Shown piece by piece: positions 1 to 6,180 of a stretch of 7,957 nucleotides of DNA. The stretch lies in contig JABDOU010000181.1 in assembly GCA_013043085.1 (NCBI GenBank), forward strand, positions 1 to 7,957, in the 5' to 3' direction. Both the position numbers and the translations under genes were made by a program. This DNA is from Acidimicrobiia bacterium. GTDB lineage: Bacteria > Actinomycetota > Acidimicrobiia > Spongiisociales > SHLN01. The notes beneath the pieces were generated by a model. That model saw nothing but the letters and a program-made list of their open reading frames with translations, had not been told where the DNA came from and ran no database searches. Position 1 is the stretch's first letter; each line of letters opens with the position of its first letter.

Positions 1-126
1 ATGCCACACTGCATACAACGTGACGATGACAAGGGCCATCAACGGATGAAGTGCCATTCCGATGGCAGCCACCACCAGCATCCAGGGAAGGCGCTCGGCA
101 ATCATCACTCCGACAAGGATCAGCAC
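1..126 (-). CDS. Membrane protein N-terminus, probably TadB-like (partial, cut by window edge)
   Basis: Only the first 42 codons are inside the window and the reading frame runs open to base 1. The visible part is almost entirely hydrophobic: one segment from about residue 1 to 10, a short charged break (E-R-L-P), then a long hydrophobic stretch to the edge. This fits one or two membrane helices. I chose the GTG at 126-124 because a GGGAGG Shine-Dalgarno lies 7 nt upstream. This start overlaps the stop of the ATPase gene by 7 nt, a typical translationally coupled operon junction. In actinobacterial Tad loci the gene after tadA usually encodes TadB, a GspF-like inner-membrane platform protein of the pilus machine. 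The TadB identity is inferred from position alone. No GspF motif is visible because the rest of the gene lies outside the window. Confidence 0.6.
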   Translation of the reverse strand, partial: MLILVGVMIAERLPWMLVVAAIGMALHPLMALVIVTLYAVWH

Positions 127-1181
127 CCCCACACCTCCCGCAGGCCATGCCGGTCGACTTCATGGATACTCACAACCCGGCGTCCCCCTGTGACTCGCGC
201 GGTGTGCACCAACACGTGGATTGCAGATTGAAGCTGACGCTGCACCGCCAGCTCGGACACCCTTCGCTCTCCCGAGAGTGCGAGCGTCTCGATCCGCCAC
301 AGAGCCTCATCGGGACCGTTGGCATGGACCGTGCTCATCGATCCGTCGTGTCCGGTGTTCATCGCAGAGATCATGTCGAGAGCCTCCGGGCCTCGCACCT
401 CACCGACGATGATTCGATCCGGCCTCAGCCGAAGGGCGTTGCGGACCAACTGCTGTACCGTCACCTGACCTGCTCCTTCAGCATTGGCAGGTCTCGACTC
501 CAGTCGCAGAATGTGACCATGCAGTGAAAGCTCTGCGGAATCTTCGACGGTGATCGTCCTTTGAGATGAGGGGATCTCACCCGACAACACGTTGAGGAGG
601 GTTGTTTTTCCGGATCCGGTGCCGCCCGTCACGACGATATTCCGACGGTTCCGAACCGCATCGGCGAGGTAGCCAGAGGCCTGGTGATCGAGCGCACCGC
701 GCGCTTCGAGCTCGAGCAACGTTCGAGCTTTCGGGACGAATCGACGGAGGGCGAACGCCGGTCCGTCAATTGAAATTGGCGGAAGGGTGGCGTGCAAACG
801 AGAGCCGTCCGCCAGCCGTGCATCCACGGATGGCGATGCACGATCAAGGCGAAGACCGGACGGCGCTATCGCGCGTTCGATCGCGGCCAGGACCGCCTCA
901 GGACTCGAGAATGTGACCGGCGTGCGTTCCAGGTGACCCGCACGTTCCACCCACACATCGTCGTACCTGTTGACCAGGATGTCGGTGACGGCGGTATCGG
1001 CCAGGAACTGTTCAACCGGCCCCAGGCCAACGAGACCATCCAACACGGCTTCAATCTCGGCCGGCTTTGCAAGGGGTGCATGGTGAGGGACCAGCGATAG
1101 CAACTCGCTGAAGAGCGATTCACGATCGAGCGCAACGTCTCGATTCAAGAGCTCGCGGCTCAGGCGTTCCACTACCCCCAT
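120..1181 (-). CDS. tadA: TadA/CpaF-family type II/IV secretion ATPase
   Basis: This 353-residue protein is a cytoplasmic hexameric motor ATPase of the GspE/VirB11 superfamily, CpaF/TadA branch, which powers assembly of Flp-type pili or related secretion. The N-terminal domain contains the CpaF-typical segment VGLGPVEQFLADTAVTDILV (about 51-70) and the VDARLADGSR loop (about 119-128). The nucleotide-binding domain has Walker A GGTGSGKTT (186-194), the Asp box TITVEDSAEL (209-218), Walker B-like RIIVGEVRG (256-264) and the His box GHDGSMSTVHAN (277-288). All catalytic motifs look intact. The length is slightly short for CpaF proteins because the N-terminal extension is small. The ATG at 1181 overlaps the end of the upstream CpaE-like gene by 10 nt, and the stop overlaps the next membrane-protein gene by 7 nt. 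This points to one coupled operon. The actual substrate (pilus or secreted protein) cannot be read from this window. Confidence 0.93.
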   Translation of the reverse strand: MGVVERLSRELLNRDVALDRESLFSELLSLVPHHAPLAKPAEIEAVLDGLVGLGPVEQFLADTAVTDILVNRYDDVWVERAGHLERTPVTFSSPEAVLAAIERAIAPSGLRLDRASPSVDARLADGSRLHATLPPISIDGPAFALRRFVPKARTLLELEARGALDHQASGYLADAVRNRRNIVVTGGTGSGKTTLLNVLSGEIPSSQRTITVEDSAELSLHGHILRLESRPANAEGAGQVTVQQLVRNALRLRPDRIIVGEVRGPEALDMISAMNTGHDGSMSTVHANGPDEALWRIETLALSGERRVSELAVQRQLQSAIHVLVHTARVTGGRRVVSIHEVDRHGLREVWGC

Positions 1182-1717
1182 GATTCATCCCAAACAGATC
1201 CCCAGGCTTTGATCCACGGAGAGCGCCTGATCCTGTTTCCAGCGAGAAGCGCCGCCACCACCGCCGGGCGGGGAACCGGCAGAACAATGCTCTGTTCGGG
1301 CGCCGGAACCGGCCAATAACTGCGCTGGTAGACGGCACGGTTCTCGAGACGACCAAACAAATTGCCCGGCAACAACGGGCGCACCTTGACCGACGGCCAA
1401 GGAACATCGAGGCCTGCCGCGGGCAGTCGCACCACGACACATGGCCACGACACCGACATTGCGTGGATCACTTCGATGCCGTCGACGGCACCGGCACCGC
1501 CGTTCTTCACCACGCAAACCCCGGAGCGAGAGGGGGACAATTCGGCCCGCGACGGGCCTCGTTCGATGATGTCGGCGAGACTGAGATCTCCCGGATACTC
1601 GGGACCGGCAGGATCGAGATCGACGACAAGACAGGTGGGGCGGGCGTTCGCCAAACCAAGCGGCGCAAGAGCGCCCAATATTCCGTCCTCCGGAGCCCAG
1701 GTGGCTACTACCTGCAT
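1172..1717 (-). CDS. Degenerate ParA/MinD-like protein, CpaE/Ssd position in the Tad locus
   Basis: This 181-residue protein resembles the core of CpaE/Ssd/ParA proteins but is reduced. Residues 1-17 (strand MQVV, then WAPEDGILGAL) sit where a ParA P-loop (GPKGGVGKTT type) would be, but the glycine-lysine-threonine signature is gone. It is followed by the ParA-like strand LVVDLDP (30-36), with SLADII after it (46-51). A GVCVVKNGG segment (67-74) and a WPCVVVRLPA strand (91-100) match the later strands of the same fold. The C-terminus is rich in proline and tryptophan. I prefer ATG 1717 over GTG 1723 because a perfect GGAGG sits 5 nt before it, and the GTG lies within that site. The gene is the first of the minus-strand operon and overlaps tadA by 10 nt. 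In Caulobacter CpaE directs pilus assembly; in mycobacteria Ssd (Rv3660c) occupies this position. The ParA relationship is inferred from pattern, not from a search. Confidence 0.72.
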   Translation of the reverse strand: MQVVATWAPEDGILGALAPLGLANARPTCLVVDLDPAGPEYPGDLSLADIIERGPSRAELSPSRSGVCVVKNGGAGAVDGIEVIHAMSVSWPCVVVRLPAAGLDVPWPSVKVRPLLPGNLFGRLENRAVYQRSYWPVPAPEQSIVLPVPRPAVVAALLAGNRIRRSPWIKAWGSVWDESWG

Positions 1718-1722
1718 CTGCA

Positions 1723-1727
1723 CCTCC
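1723..1727 (-). promoter_or_regulatory. Shine-Dalgarno site that sets the start of the CpaE-like gene
   Basis: On the minus strand GGAGG is followed by a 5-nt spacer (TGCAG) and ATG at 1717. An in-frame GTG at 1723 begins on the last G of this site and could not use it. The downstream ATG is therefore the better start. Confidence 0.75.
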
Positions 1728-1814
1728 GGTGTCGGGTCAAGGTGCCAGTTCGCCGGGGAGAGATCAAGATGTACGCTGCGAAATATTGGGACACCTGAAT
1801 GGGCGCCAGAGGGC

Positions 1815-1820
1815 TACCTT
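1815..1820 (+). promoter_or_regulatory. Putative -10 element of the HAD-IB gene
   Basis: TACCTT (TANNNT type) ends 6 nt before the ATG at 1827, the spacing expected if transcription starts at or next to the start codon. No convincing -35 is present at 16-18 nt spacing. The 6 nt between are GGAGGG, a Shine-Dalgarno-like run too close to the ATG for normal use, so the mRNA may be leaderless. This is prediction only. Confidence 0.45.
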
Positions 1821-1826
1821 GGAGGG

Positions 1827-2621
1827 ATGCAAGCCGCAGCCTTCTTCGATCTCGACAAGACCATCATCGCCAAATCGTCCACACTGGCTTATCGCAGGCA
1901 GCTCTACCAGGCCGGATTTCTCAATCTCTCAACCCTTCTGAAGCTCGGTGTGGCCCAGACGTTCTATGTCTTGTTTGGTGCAAGCCATGATCAAATGGAA
2001 CGGATCCGGGAGTCATTGACGACACTGGTCAAAGGATGGGACCGCGATACGGTCGAGCGCATCGTGAGCGAGACGCTCGACGAAGTCGTGGAGCCGTTGG
2101 TGTACGCCGAGGCGCTGTTCCTCATCGACGAACACCACCGCGAGGGCGACAGGGTGGTCATCGTCTCGAGCAGCCCGATAGAGATCGTTCGGCCACTAGG
2201 GCGCTATCTCGGTGTGACCGACGTCATCGCCACCGAACTGGCAACCGATCGAGATGGTCTCTACAGCGGTGGTATCGACTTCTACGCGTATGGCCCGACC
2301 AAGGCGGACGCGATTCACAAGCTGGCCGTCGAAGGAGATCTCGACCTCTCGCGCAGCTTCGCCTATTCAGACTCGTTTACGGACGTTCCCATGATGGAGG
2401 CGGTAGGAAATCCCGTAGCAGTGAATCCCGACAGGGATCTGCGAGCCAAGGCCGAGGCCGAGGGCTGGCCCATCAAGGAATTCAAACTGCCAGTCAACAT
2501 GCGTACCCGGCTGGGGGATGTGAGCCGACCATCGCCGCTGGTGTCTACCGCGGCCGTGCTCGGTTCGGCGGCGTTGATTGGACTCGCAATCGTCTTGAGA
2601 AGCCGGAAACGACTCAGCTGA
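1827..2621 (+). CDS. HAD-IB family phosphatase (SerB-like) with C-terminal membrane anchor
   Basis: This 264-residue haloacid-dehalogenase-superfamily hydrolase is expected to act on phosphate esters through an aspartyl-phosphate intermediate. All four HAD motifs are visible: motif I FFDLDKT (nucleophile D8, acid/base D10), motif II VIVSSSP (111-117), the motif III lysine in GPTKADAI (K159), and motif IV YSDSFTDVPMMEAVGNP (D182, D186). An alpha-helical cap lies between motifs I and II, typical of subclass IB (SerB-like). Residues about 238-257 form a hydrophobic helix followed by RSRKRL, so the enzyme is probably anchored with its catalytic domain in the cytoplasm. The frame is open far upstream, but homology begins at MQAAAFFDLD, so ATG 1827 is the start. 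A HAD-IB gene diverging from ssd-tadA recalls Rv3661 in mycobacteria. The substrate is unknown, and phosphoserine phosphatase activity should not be assumed. The 3' end overlaps the convergent methyltransferase by 8 bp. Confidence 0.9.
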   Translation: MQAAAFFDLDKTIIAKSSTLAYRRQLYQAGFLNLSTLLKLGVAQTFYVLFGASHDQMERIRESLTTLVKGWDRDTVERIVSETLDEVVEPLVYAEALFLIDEHHREGDRVVIVSSSPIEIVRPLGRYLGVTDVIATELATDRDGLYSGGIDFYAYGPTKADAIHKLAVEGDLDLSRSFAYSDSFTDVPMMEAVGNPVAVNPDRDLRAKAEAEGWPIKEFKLPVNMRTRLGDVSRPSPLVSTAAVLGSAALIGLAIVLRSRKRLS

Positions 2622-3225
2622 CCCCGGTCTTAGCCCTGTGTGCCACAACGAGGGTGTCGAGGGCAACGCGTGGTCCTGATTCGGTATCGACGTCACGCTC
2701 AATGACACCTGCGATCTGCACGTCGAAACCATGCAGCACCGACACCGTTTCCTCGACCGAATAGCAGACCGCCTCGTCGGGAGGTCCGCCCCATCCATCA
2801 GCTACGTTCGATCGATCGTGGGCGATAACCATCAAAAGACCGTCCGGTGCGACCGCTTCGGCCGCCCTCTCCAAGACAGAGAGGCGTTGTGGGTTCGGAA
2901 TCTGGAGGTAGGAGACCAGAACCAGGTCCCAGGCCCGGTAACCCATATCGAAGATTTCGACGTCGGCGACCACGAACGTGACGTCCACTCCCTTGTTTGC
3001 CGCCAACTTACGACCTTTATCGAGGCCGATCCTGGAGAAGTCAACCGCTGTAACGTTCCAACCCTGGGACGCAAGCCATACTGCATTCCGGCATTCCCCG
3101 GCTCCCAGATCGAGGGCTGAGCCGGGAGTCAGTCCGTGCAGATACTTCTGAACGGTCTCGTTTGGACCAACCGACCATACGAATTCGGCATCGCGATATC
3201 GATCGTCCCAACCCTGTGCGTTCAT
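2614..3225 (-). CDS. Class I SAM-dependent methyltransferase (TehB/TPMT-like)
   Basis: This 203-residue Rossmann-fold methyltransferase begins with a WDDRY...VWSVGPN segment (6-22), common in a broad family of small bacterial SAM methyltransferases often annotated as TehB- or thiopurine-methyltransferase-like. SAM-binding motif I is ALDLGAGECRNAVWLA (37-52), the acidic post-I residue is in VTAVDFS (D62), and motif II is ADVEIFD (87-93) after VTFVV. A WDLVLVSYLQIP strand (99-110) and DGLLMVIAH (128-136) complete the core. The acceptor substrate cannot be predicted. The ATG overlaps the stop of the upstream secreted-protein gene in an ATGA, so the two are probably cotranslated. The 3' end overlaps the HAD-IB gene by 8 bp on the opposite strand. 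The family assignment is firm; TehB-type function is not implied. Confidence 0.88.
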   Translation of the reverse strand: MNAQGWDDRYRDAEFVWSVGPNETVQKYLHGLTPGSALDLGAGECRNAVWLASQGWNVTAVDFSRIGLDKGRKLAANKGVDVTFVVADVEIFDMGYRAWDLVLVSYLQIPNPQRLSVLERAAEAVAPDGLLMVIAHDRSNVADGWGGPPDEAVCYSVEETVSVLHGFDVQIAGVIERDVDTESGPRVALDTLVVAHRAKTGVS

Positions 3226-3713
3226 TCCGGTGACTGTACTCCTCGCCGAAACACGCTAACGGTCATGAGAAGCGCGATCACAGCGGCCAGCACGAGAAGC
3301 GCCGGCACAAGCAGGCCGGGCCTGTCCGTTTCGATTGGGGTTCCGATATCGGTACCGTCGCCCGCGACGCTCCCGCCCAGGAGCGCTTCGTCAACCCCAA
3401 GTTCGGCAAGTGTGGCGGCACGTGAGAAGATCACTGATCCGTCCCGAAGGATGGCTTCGATGATCACAAAATGGTTTCTGACCGTGCTGGAAAGAAGGCC
3501 TGAATAGACGTTGTCGCCTTCGGGTCCAAGCTGAAAGGTCGACTGGTTGCTCGAGCTTCCAATATGGGCGACGACAGTGGTAGCCGCCAGAGCCTCATCG
3601 ACCGTGACGGTCAACTCAATTGATAGCTGCGATCCGTCCATCGTTGCGTCAGCTGCGACCGCCGGAAAAGCGCTGCCGAGCGAGATGGACAGTGCGAGGA
3701 GAAGAAGAGCCAT
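3222..3713 (-). CDS. Secreted or membrane-anchored protein of unknown function
   Basis: I do not recognise a family for this 163-residue protein. It has a hydrophobic N-terminus (about 2-20) ending in AVA-A, a plausible signal-peptidase site. A beta-rich, serine/threonine-rich middle (about 24-105) includes SIELTVTVDEA and STVRNHFVIIEAILRDGSVIF. An acidic, glycine-rich linker (about 107-131) is followed by a hydrophobic helix (about 133-154) and FRRGVQ. The predicted topology is an extracytoplasmic domain anchored by a C-terminal helix, loosely like CopC/YcnI-type surface domains, but I see no metal-binding histidines to support that. The signal peptide lacks the usual positive N-region. No in-frame ATG, GTG or TTG lies just upstream, and only a CTG at 3749 would add arginines, so ATG 3713 is kept with some doubt. 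The gene leads an operon with the methyltransferase and diverges from leuC. Confidence 0.72.
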   Translation of the reverse strand: MALLLLALSISLGSAFPAVAADATMDGSQLSIELTVTVDEALAATTVVAHIGSSSNQSTFQLGPEGDNVYSGLLSSTVRNHFVIIEAILRDGSVIFSRAATLAELGVDEALLGGSVAGDGTDIGTPIETDRPGLLVPALLVLAAVIALLMTVSVFRRGVQSPE

Positions 3714-3720
3714 CGAGCGG

Positions 3721-3726
3721 ATGGTA
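3721..3726 (-). promoter_or_regulatory. Putative -10 element of the secreted-protein/methyltransferase operon
   Basis: On the minus strand TACCAT ends 7 nt before the ATG at 3713, with no Shine-Dalgarno between them. This fits a leaderless transcript. No good -35 is seen. Prediction only. Confidence 0.4.
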
Positions 3727-3774
3727 CCGTCGAGCGAGATCCCACGCAGCCTTCCGGTTCGGCAAACGTACCGC

Positions 3775-3780
3775 TACGGT
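3775..3780 (+). promoter_or_regulatory. Putative -10 element of leuCD
   Basis: TACGGT ends 9 nt before the leuC ATG (3790). There is no AGGAG-like site upstream of leuC, so a leaderless or very short-leader mRNA is likely. TTCCGG at 3752-3757 has 17-nt spacing but matches a -35 poorly. No leucine-rich leader peptide or attenuator fits in the 76-bp gap. Confidence 0.4.
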
Positions 3781-3789
3781 GTATCCGCA

Positions 3790-5193
3790 ATGAAACCCCG
3801 CACGCTGTTCGAGAAGATCTGGGACGATCACGTCGTCCATCAGCCTCCGGGCCAACCGGCCCTGCTGTTCGTAGACATGCACCTGGTCCATGAAGTGACC
3901 TCGCCGCAGGCTTTTGAAGGCTTGCGGGCTGAAGGCCGGAGGGTGCGCAGGCCAGACCTCACGCTCGCGACCATCGACCATGGCGTTCCGACCGCCAACC
4001 GCGAGCTCGGCATAACCGATCCGCTGTCTCGCCAACAAATCGAGACCCTCATCGCCAACTGCGAAGAGTTCGGAGTCACCCTCTATGGACTCGATGATCC
4101 CCGGCAAGGCATCGTACACATCATCGGCCCCGAGCAGGGCATCACGCAGCCTGGAATGACCATTGTGTGCGGCGACAGCCACACTGCGACGCATGGCGCT
4201 TTCGGGGCGCTGGCCTTTGGGATCGGCACATCGGAGGTCGAGCACGTGCTCGCAACTCAGACGCTGACGCAGCGCAAGCCCCAATCGATGGCAGTAACCG
4301 TCGATGGTGAGCTCGGGCCAGGAGTGACAGCTAAAGACGTGATTCTGTCGATCATCCATGAGATCGGCGTGGCCGGGGGTACCGGCTACGTCATCGAGTA
4401 TCGCGGGCAGGTCATCGTATCGCTCTCGATGGAGGGTCGCATGACGGTCTGCAACATGTCGATCGAGGGCGGGGCCCGGGCGGGACTCATCGCCCCGGAC
4501 GAAACCACATTCGCATATCTCAAAGGACGCAACCACGCCCCGACCGGTTCAGATTGGGACGACGCGCTGCACTACTGGAGTTCGCTGCACACCGACGAGG
4601 GCGCCGTCTTCGACAACGACGTACAGCTCAATGGCAACGACATCGTTCCCTTCGTGACGTGGGGCACCAACCCGGGTCAGGCGGTGCCGGTGACGGGAGT
4701 GGTTCCCTCTCCGGACGATTACAGCGATCCTGTCGAGAGGGGGTCTGTCGCCAGGGCACTCGAGTACATGAACTTGCCCGCAGGGGTACCGATCCGCGAC
4801 ATCTCGATAGACCGGGTGTTCCTCGGGTCGTGCACCAACGGCCGTATCGAAGATCTCAGGGCGGCGGCTGCGGTCCTCGAGGGGAAGACCGTCCATCCGA
4901 ACGTTTCGGCCATGGTCGTGCCGGGCTCAGGCCTCGTGAAGCTCCAGGCAGAAGCAGAGGGCCTCGACGTCACCTTCAAGAATGCAGGATTCGAGTGGCG
5001 AGACGCCGGTTGTTCGATGTGTCTCGGAATGAACCCCGACATCCTGAACCCGGGCGAGCGTTGCGCTTCCACCTCAAACCGCAACTTCGAGGGACGTCAG
5101 GGTAGGGGTGGCCGAACACACCTGGTCAGTCCGGCCATGGCGATGGCAGCTGCCGTCGAGGGCCATTTTGTCGATATTCGGGAATGGGCATGA
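3790..5193 (+). CDS. leuC: 3-isopropylmalate dehydratase large subunit
   Basis: LeuC (467 residues, the usual length) is the catalytic large subunit of isopropylmalate isomerase. With LeuD it converts 2-isopropylmalate to 3-isopropylmalate in cytoplasmic leucine biosynthesis. It is an aconitase-family [4Fe-4S] enzyme. The cluster cysteines are visible in FLGSCTNGR (C348) and AGCSMCLGMNP (C408, C411). Other signatures are the N-terminal TLFEKIWDDHVV (5-16), ATIDHGVPT (60-68), VCGDSHTATHGAFGALAFG (126-144) and the C-terminal SNRNFEGRQGRGGRTHLVSP (429-448). The frame is open 81 codons upstream of ATG 3790, but the family N-terminus begins at MKPRTLFEKI. The stop overlaps leuD in an ATGA. A long reverse-strand ORF across the first half is a shadow. 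No leuA or leuB is nearby. Confidence 0.97.
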   Translation: MKPRTLFEKIWDDHVVHQPPGQPALLFVDMHLVHEVTSPQAFEGLRAEGRRVRRPDLTLATIDHGVPTANRELGITDPLSRQQIETLIANCEEFGVTLYGLDDPRQGIVHIIGPEQGITQPGMTIVCGDSHTATHGAFGALAFGIGTSEVEHVLATQTLTQRKPQSMAVTVDGELGPGVTAKDVILSIIHEIGVAGGTGYVIEYRGQVIVSLSMEGRMTVCNMSIEGGARAGLIAPDETTFAYLKGRNHAPTGSDWDDALHYWSSLHTDEGAVFDNDVQLNGNDIVPFVTWGTNPGQAVPVTGVVPSPDDYSDPVERGSVARALEYMNLPAGVPIRDISIDRVFLGSCTNGRIEDLRAAAAVLEGKTVHPNVSAMVVPGSGLVKLQAEAEGLDVTFKNAGFEWRDAGCSMCLGMNPDILNPGERCASTSNRNFEGRQGRGGRTHLVSPAMAMAAAVEGHFVDIREWA

Positions 5194-5813
5194 AGTCCGT
5201 ATCAACGATCTCGGGGACGATGGTTCCGCTACTCGTCAACAACCTCGATACCGATCAGATCATCCCCAAGAACTTCTTGAAACGAGTCGAACGCAGCGGA
5301 TTTGGGCCATTTCTGTTCCACGAGTGGGCCTACGACGAAGAAGGAGAAGCCAAACGCGATTTCATTTTGAACCATCCTGATTATCAGGAGGCCAGAGTGC
5401 TGGTGACTGGCGAAAACTTTGGATCCGGGTCAAGCCGCGAACACGCTCCCTGGGCCATCAGCGACTGGGGATTCGAGGCTGTAATCGCGCCTAGCTTCGC
5501 CGATATTTTCCGCAATAACTGCTACAAAAACGCCCTCCTCCCCATCGAGCTCAGCCCGGATGAGGTTGCGGCACTTGGCGCTATGGCGACGGCCGATCAC
5601 GGCACGATTGTCACGATTGAACTGGAAGAGCAAACTGTGACTGCCGATGGCTTTGTTGCCCACTTCGCCATCGACCCGTTCGTCAAGCACTGCCTCCAGA
5701 ACGGACTCGATGACATTGCCCTCACACTGGCCCACGGCGAAGAGGTTGCCGCATTCGAGGCATCCCGTCCGTCGTTCAAACCGAGCCTCGAGTCGGCTCA
5801 GGACCGCAAGTAG
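5190..5813 (+). CDS. leuD: 3-isopropylmalate dehydratase small subunit
   Basis: LeuD (207 residues) is the swivelling small subunit that completes isopropylmalate isomerase with LeuC. Diagnostic segments are NNLDTDQIIPKNFLKR (17-32), GENFGSGSSREHAPWAISDW (74-93) and IAPSFADIFRNNCYKNALLP (99-118), all conserved in LeuD. I place the start at ATG 5190, which overlaps the leuC stop as ATGA and begins two codons later than ATG 5184. Both are possible, but the ATGA arrangement favours coupling and gives equimolar synthesis of the two subunits. The last 16 bp overlap the convergent octad-repeat membrane-protein gene. Nothing essential appears to be missing. Confidence 0.95.
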   Translation: MKSVSTISGTMVPLLVNNLDTDQIIPKNFLKRVERSGFGPFLFHEWAYDEEGEAKRDFILNHPDYQEARVLVTGENFGSGSSREHAPWAISDWGFEAVIAPSFADIFRNNCYKNALLPIELSPDEVAALGAMATADHGTIVTIELEEQTVTADGFVAHFAIDPFVKHCLQNGLDDIALTLAHGEEVAAFEASRPSFKPSLESAQDRK

Positions 5814-6139
5814 AGAAACCAGAGAATGACGGCCAGAACGGCCAGCCCGATCGCGAGTTTCGCGAGCCGTTTGAACAGGCCCCATACGAAACCGACCGCC
5901 GCAAGCACGGCGAGCACCGCCAACAATTGATTGCGCTGCGCCGCCTCGACGAGCGTATCCGGAATCTGGGCCGCAACCTCGTCGGGCAAGGCATCGACCA
6001 CATCGGAGGGCAACTTGTCCAGTGCTCCCTGCTTGATCTTTTCCACGGTATCGGTCGGAAGCCGATCGAGCAGATCGCTTGGCAATTCTTCAAGCCGACC
6101 TTGAAAAAACGCGAGGACGTAGGCAAACCAGGCGATCAT
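5798..6139 (-). CDS. Small membrane protein with an eight-residue LP repeat
   Basis: I do not recognise a named family for this 113-residue protein. A short hydrophobic N-terminus (IAWFAYVLAFF, 2-12) is followed by a regular repeat zone (19-66) with the pattern (L/I)-P-x-(D/E)-x-(V/L)-x-x every eight residues. Then come a polar AQRNQ stretch and two hydrophobic helices, about 72-89 and 95-111, separated by KRLAK. The final residues are LRS. By the positive-inside rule the KRLAK loop is cytoplasmic. The regular pattern, membrane helices and own upstream promoter-like sequence argue that it is a real gene. It overlaps leuD by 16 bp at the 3' end and diverges from the phosphodiesterase gene 41 bp away. 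The function is unknown; the repeat could form short amphipathic helices lying along the membrane or binding a partner. Confidence 0.75.
   Translation of the reverse strand: MIAWFAYVLAFFQGRLEELPSDLLDRLPTDTVEKIKQGALDKLPSDVVDALPDEVAAQIPDTLVEAAQRNQLLAVLAVLAAVGFVWGLFKRLAKLAIGLAVLAVILWFLYLRS
5942..6085 (-). repeat. Six tandem octads with LP every eight residues
   Basis: Residues 19-66 of the membrane protein align as six consecutive eight-residue units: LPSDLLDR, LPTDTVEK, IKQGALDK, LPSDVVDA, LPDEVAAQ, IPDTLVEA. Five of the six begin with Leu/Ile-Pro in exact register; the third has lost the proline but keeps the phase. The repeat is visible in the protein and is diverged at the DNA level. Confidence 0.8.
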
Positions 6140-6147
6140 GTCTTGTG

Positions 6148-6153
6148 AGGTTA
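6148..6153 (-). promoter_or_regulatory. Putative -10 element of the octad-repeat gene
   Basis: On the minus strand TAACCT ends 8 nt before the ATG at 6139, with no Shine-Dalgarno (CACAAGAC lies between). This fits a leaderless or near-leaderless mRNA. It sits 15 bp from the -10 candidate of the divergent gene. Confidence 0.42.
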
Positions 6154-6168
6154 GAGGGGGCCATCCTT

Positions 6169-6174
6169 TATGCT
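6169..6174 (+). promoter_or_regulatory. Putative -10 element of the phosphodiesterase gene
   Basis: TATGCT ends 6 nt before the ATG at 6181, with CGCATC between and no Shine-Dalgarno. It is the best -10 match among the promoters in the window (TATNNT) and fits a leaderless transcript. TTGTGA at 6143-6148 could be a -35 only with an unusually long 20-nt spacer. Confidence 0.5.
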
Positions 6175-6180
6175 CGCATC

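Noticed and set aside
1362..1826. N-terminal extension of the HAD-IB frame by 155 codons
   Set aside because: The extension is antisense to the CpaE-like gene, has low-complexity Pro/Arg/Thr-rich content, and HAD homology begins at the ATG at 1827.
2036..2764. Plus-strand open frame (242 codons) across the HAD-IB gene
   Set aside because: Extremely arginine-rich translation in the +1 frame of a well-supported HAD-IB gene, typical of an out-of-frame read in GC-rich DNA.
3714..3789. Leucine attenuator, T-box or paired GTACCG operator (3724-3729 and 3768-3773) upstream of leuC
   Set aside because: No leader ORF with leucine codons and no terminator/antiterminator pair fits in 76 bp. The two hexamers are only 6 bp long, 44 bp apart, and too short to call an operator.
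3649..4536. Long minus-strand open frame (295 codons) opposite leuC
   Set aside because: It lies antisense to clearly conserved leuC sequence, its product has no recognisable motif and an Arg/His-rich shadow-like composition, and no promoter or Shine-Dalgarno is associated with it.
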